NCBI GenBank assembly: GCA_900290245.1
Contig: OKRB01000001.1
Location: 1 to 64,000 of the forward strand
Length of the DNA stretch: 64,000 nt
From: Candidatus Sulfuritelmatomonas gaucii
GTDB taxonomy: Bacteria; Acidobacteriota; Terriglobia; Terriglobales; Acidobacteriaceae
Direction: 5' to 3'
Positions within the stretch are counted from its first letter, which is position 1; each line of letters opens with the position of its first letter. The position numbers and the translations under genes were made by a program. Shown piece by piece: positions 63,058-64,000 of the stretch. The notes beneath the pieces were generated by a model. The model saw only the letters and a list, made by a program, of their open reading frames with translations. It made no database searches and was not told the origin of the DNA.

Positions 63058-64000
63058 ATGAGGACAGTTTTGGTTGAAGCGCGGCAATCGCGAGTTCGCT
63101 ATCTCATCATCACTATCCTCTTCATCGTCAGCTGCTTCAGCTTTGCAGATCGCTCGGCGCTCTCGCAGGCCGCCTCGGTCATGCCCAAAGGCATGAACCT
63201 GAACGCAGCGAGAATGGGCTATCTGCTCTTTGCCTTTGGCTGGGCCTACGCGCTTGGGCAATTACCTTCCGGCGGCCTGCTCGACCGCTTTGGATCAAAG
63301 CGCGTTTACGGCATTGCCATCATCGGATGGTCAATCTGCGCCTTTCTCACCGCATTCGCGGGCTATCTCGCCGCCAGCGCAGCCTTTACAGCGATCTTTG
63401 TTGTGCGGATTTTTTCCGGACTCTTTCAATCGCCGGTGTTCCCCGGCAACGGCCGCATCGTGGCCGCCTGGTTCCCGACCTCTGAGCGCGGGCGCACCTC
63501 GGCCATCTTCAATTCAGCGCAGTATTTCGCGCTGCCCATCTTCGCGCCCATCTTCGGATGGCTGATCCACATCGCCGGCTGGCGCAGTTGCTTCTGGTTC
63601 ATCGGCGTGCTCGGCTGCGTGCTGACCGTCGTCTGGTACTCCAACATCTACGGCGTCAAAGAGCATCCCCGCATCTCACCCGCCGAGGTTGAAACCATCG
63701 AACGCGGCGGCGGACTGGTCAACACCGACTCAGCCACGAGCGCCAAAAAGAACACGCTCACCTGGGCCACGGTCAAGAAGCTGCTCAGCTATCGCATGCT
63801 GGTCGGCGTCTACATTGGCCAGTTTTGCATCACCACCCTGACGTGGTTTTTTCTCACATGGTTCCCGCTTTACCTTGCGCAAGCCCGCCACATGTCGGTG
63901 CTCAAGGTTGGTTTCGCTGCCGCAGTGCCGGGACTTTGCGGAGGCATCGGTGGAATCCTGGGCGGCGTCATCTCCGACAAACTGCTGCAACGCGGCCACT
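63058..64000 (+). CDS. MFS sugar-acid (glucarate/galactarate-type) transporter, cut by window end
   Basis: First 314 codons of an open frame running past the window end. It belongs to the anion:cation symporter branch of the major facilitator superfamily, with GudP/GarP/ExuT wording: SCFSFADRSALSQAASVMP, GYLLFAFGWAYALGQLPSGG and LLDRFGSKRVYG (loop 2-3 motif), then VFPGNGRIVAAWFPTSERG. About eight membrane segments are present in the visible part. It lies 62 nt after the mannonate dehydratase-like gene and opposite gudD-garD, so hexarate or hexuronate uptake is the likely role. Confidence 0.88.
   Translation, partial: MRTVLVEARQSRVRYLIITILFIVSCFSFADRSALSQAASVMPKGMNLNAARMGYLLFAFGWAYALGQLPSGGLLDRFGSKRVYGIAIIGWSICAFLTAFAGYLAASAAFTAIFVVRIFSGLFQSPVFPGNGRIVAAWFPTSERGRTSAIFNSAQYFALPIFAPIFGWLIHIAGWRSCFWFIGVLGCVLTVVWYSNIYGVKEHPRISPAEVETIERGGGLVNTDSATSAKKNTLTWATVKKLLSYRMLVGVYIGQFCITTLTWFFLTWFPLYLAQARHMSVLKVGFAAAVPGLCGGIGGILGGVISDKLLQRGH

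Noticed and set aside
1-64000. CRISPR arrays, insertion sequences, prophage or integrative elements
   Set aside because: No regularly spaced direct repeats, no transposase or integrase motifs, and no phage structural genes were seen; composition and gene content look like core chromosome throughout.

Overview
The window looks like chromosomal DNA of a Gram-negative Acidobacteriota bacterium, probably class Terriglobia. Pointers are the acidobacterial type of VWFA-domain secreted protein at 33655-34593, a Tat signal on a sugar-acid enzyme, LPS transport (Lpt), Omp85 and TamB genes, high-GC codon use, and dispersed GAGCGA...TCGAAGGATCT-type repeats. The assignment is inferred from family knowledge, not from a search. 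No phage, insertion sequence, CRISPR array or rRNA was seen. Most of the window is housekeeping core with short, often overlapping operons.

Layout. 0.3-2.4 kb: trmFO and a GNAT acetyltransferase (minus). 2.9-5.4 kb: tandem paralogous secreted TPR proteins. 5.5-7.4 kb: moeA, moaC and tRNA-Leu(UAG). 7.4-12.0 kb (minus): a sulfate-assimilation operon, cysD-cysN-cysH plus a TauE-type exporter, preceded by a cysteine-rich leader peptide. 12.1-17.3 kb: metG, a frameshifted secreted-protein gene, and argS. 17.4-21.5 kb: a 1334-residue secreted LamG protein. 21.6-34.6 kb (minus): a long run read in the order VWFA protein, Hfq-like, suhB, ferredoxin, recO, glyQ, glyS, hypothetical, fused lptC-lptA, lptB, rpoN. 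34.6-39.4 kb (minus): a MoaD-MoaE fusion, lon, and an ECF sigma/anti-sigma pair. 39.9-48.2 kb (plus): an outer-membrane assembly operon (Omp85 with about seven POTRA domains, a SurA-like chaperone, TamB). 48.4-56 kb: BON protein, CPBP protease, penicillin acylase, polytopic membrane protein, ispA. 56-58.8 kb: two small genes, an SMP-30 lactonase, a methyltransferase. 58.8-64 kb: a divergent hexarate catabolism locus (garD and gudD against a mannonate dehydratase-like enzyme and an MFS importer cut by the window end).

How the genes fit together. CysDN activates sulfate to APS and CysH, an iron-sulfur APS reductase, reduces APS directly. That would explain why the APS-kinase-like tail of CysN has lost its P-loop. 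Just upstream, a promoter drives a 22-codon reading frame with three consecutive Cys codons, followed by a hairpin and a hairpin over the cysD ribosome-binding site. This is the arrangement expected of cysteine-responsive attenuation and is the most interesting element here.

A recurring signature is a -10 hexamer (TAnAAT-like) only 6-10 nt upstream of the start codon (GNAT gene, second TPR gene, moeA, Cys leader peptide, 27434 gene, hfq-like gene, moaDE, garD). This suggests many leaderless mRNAs. Downstream operon genes instead use Shine-Dalgarno sites or ATGA, GTGA and TAATG overlaps.
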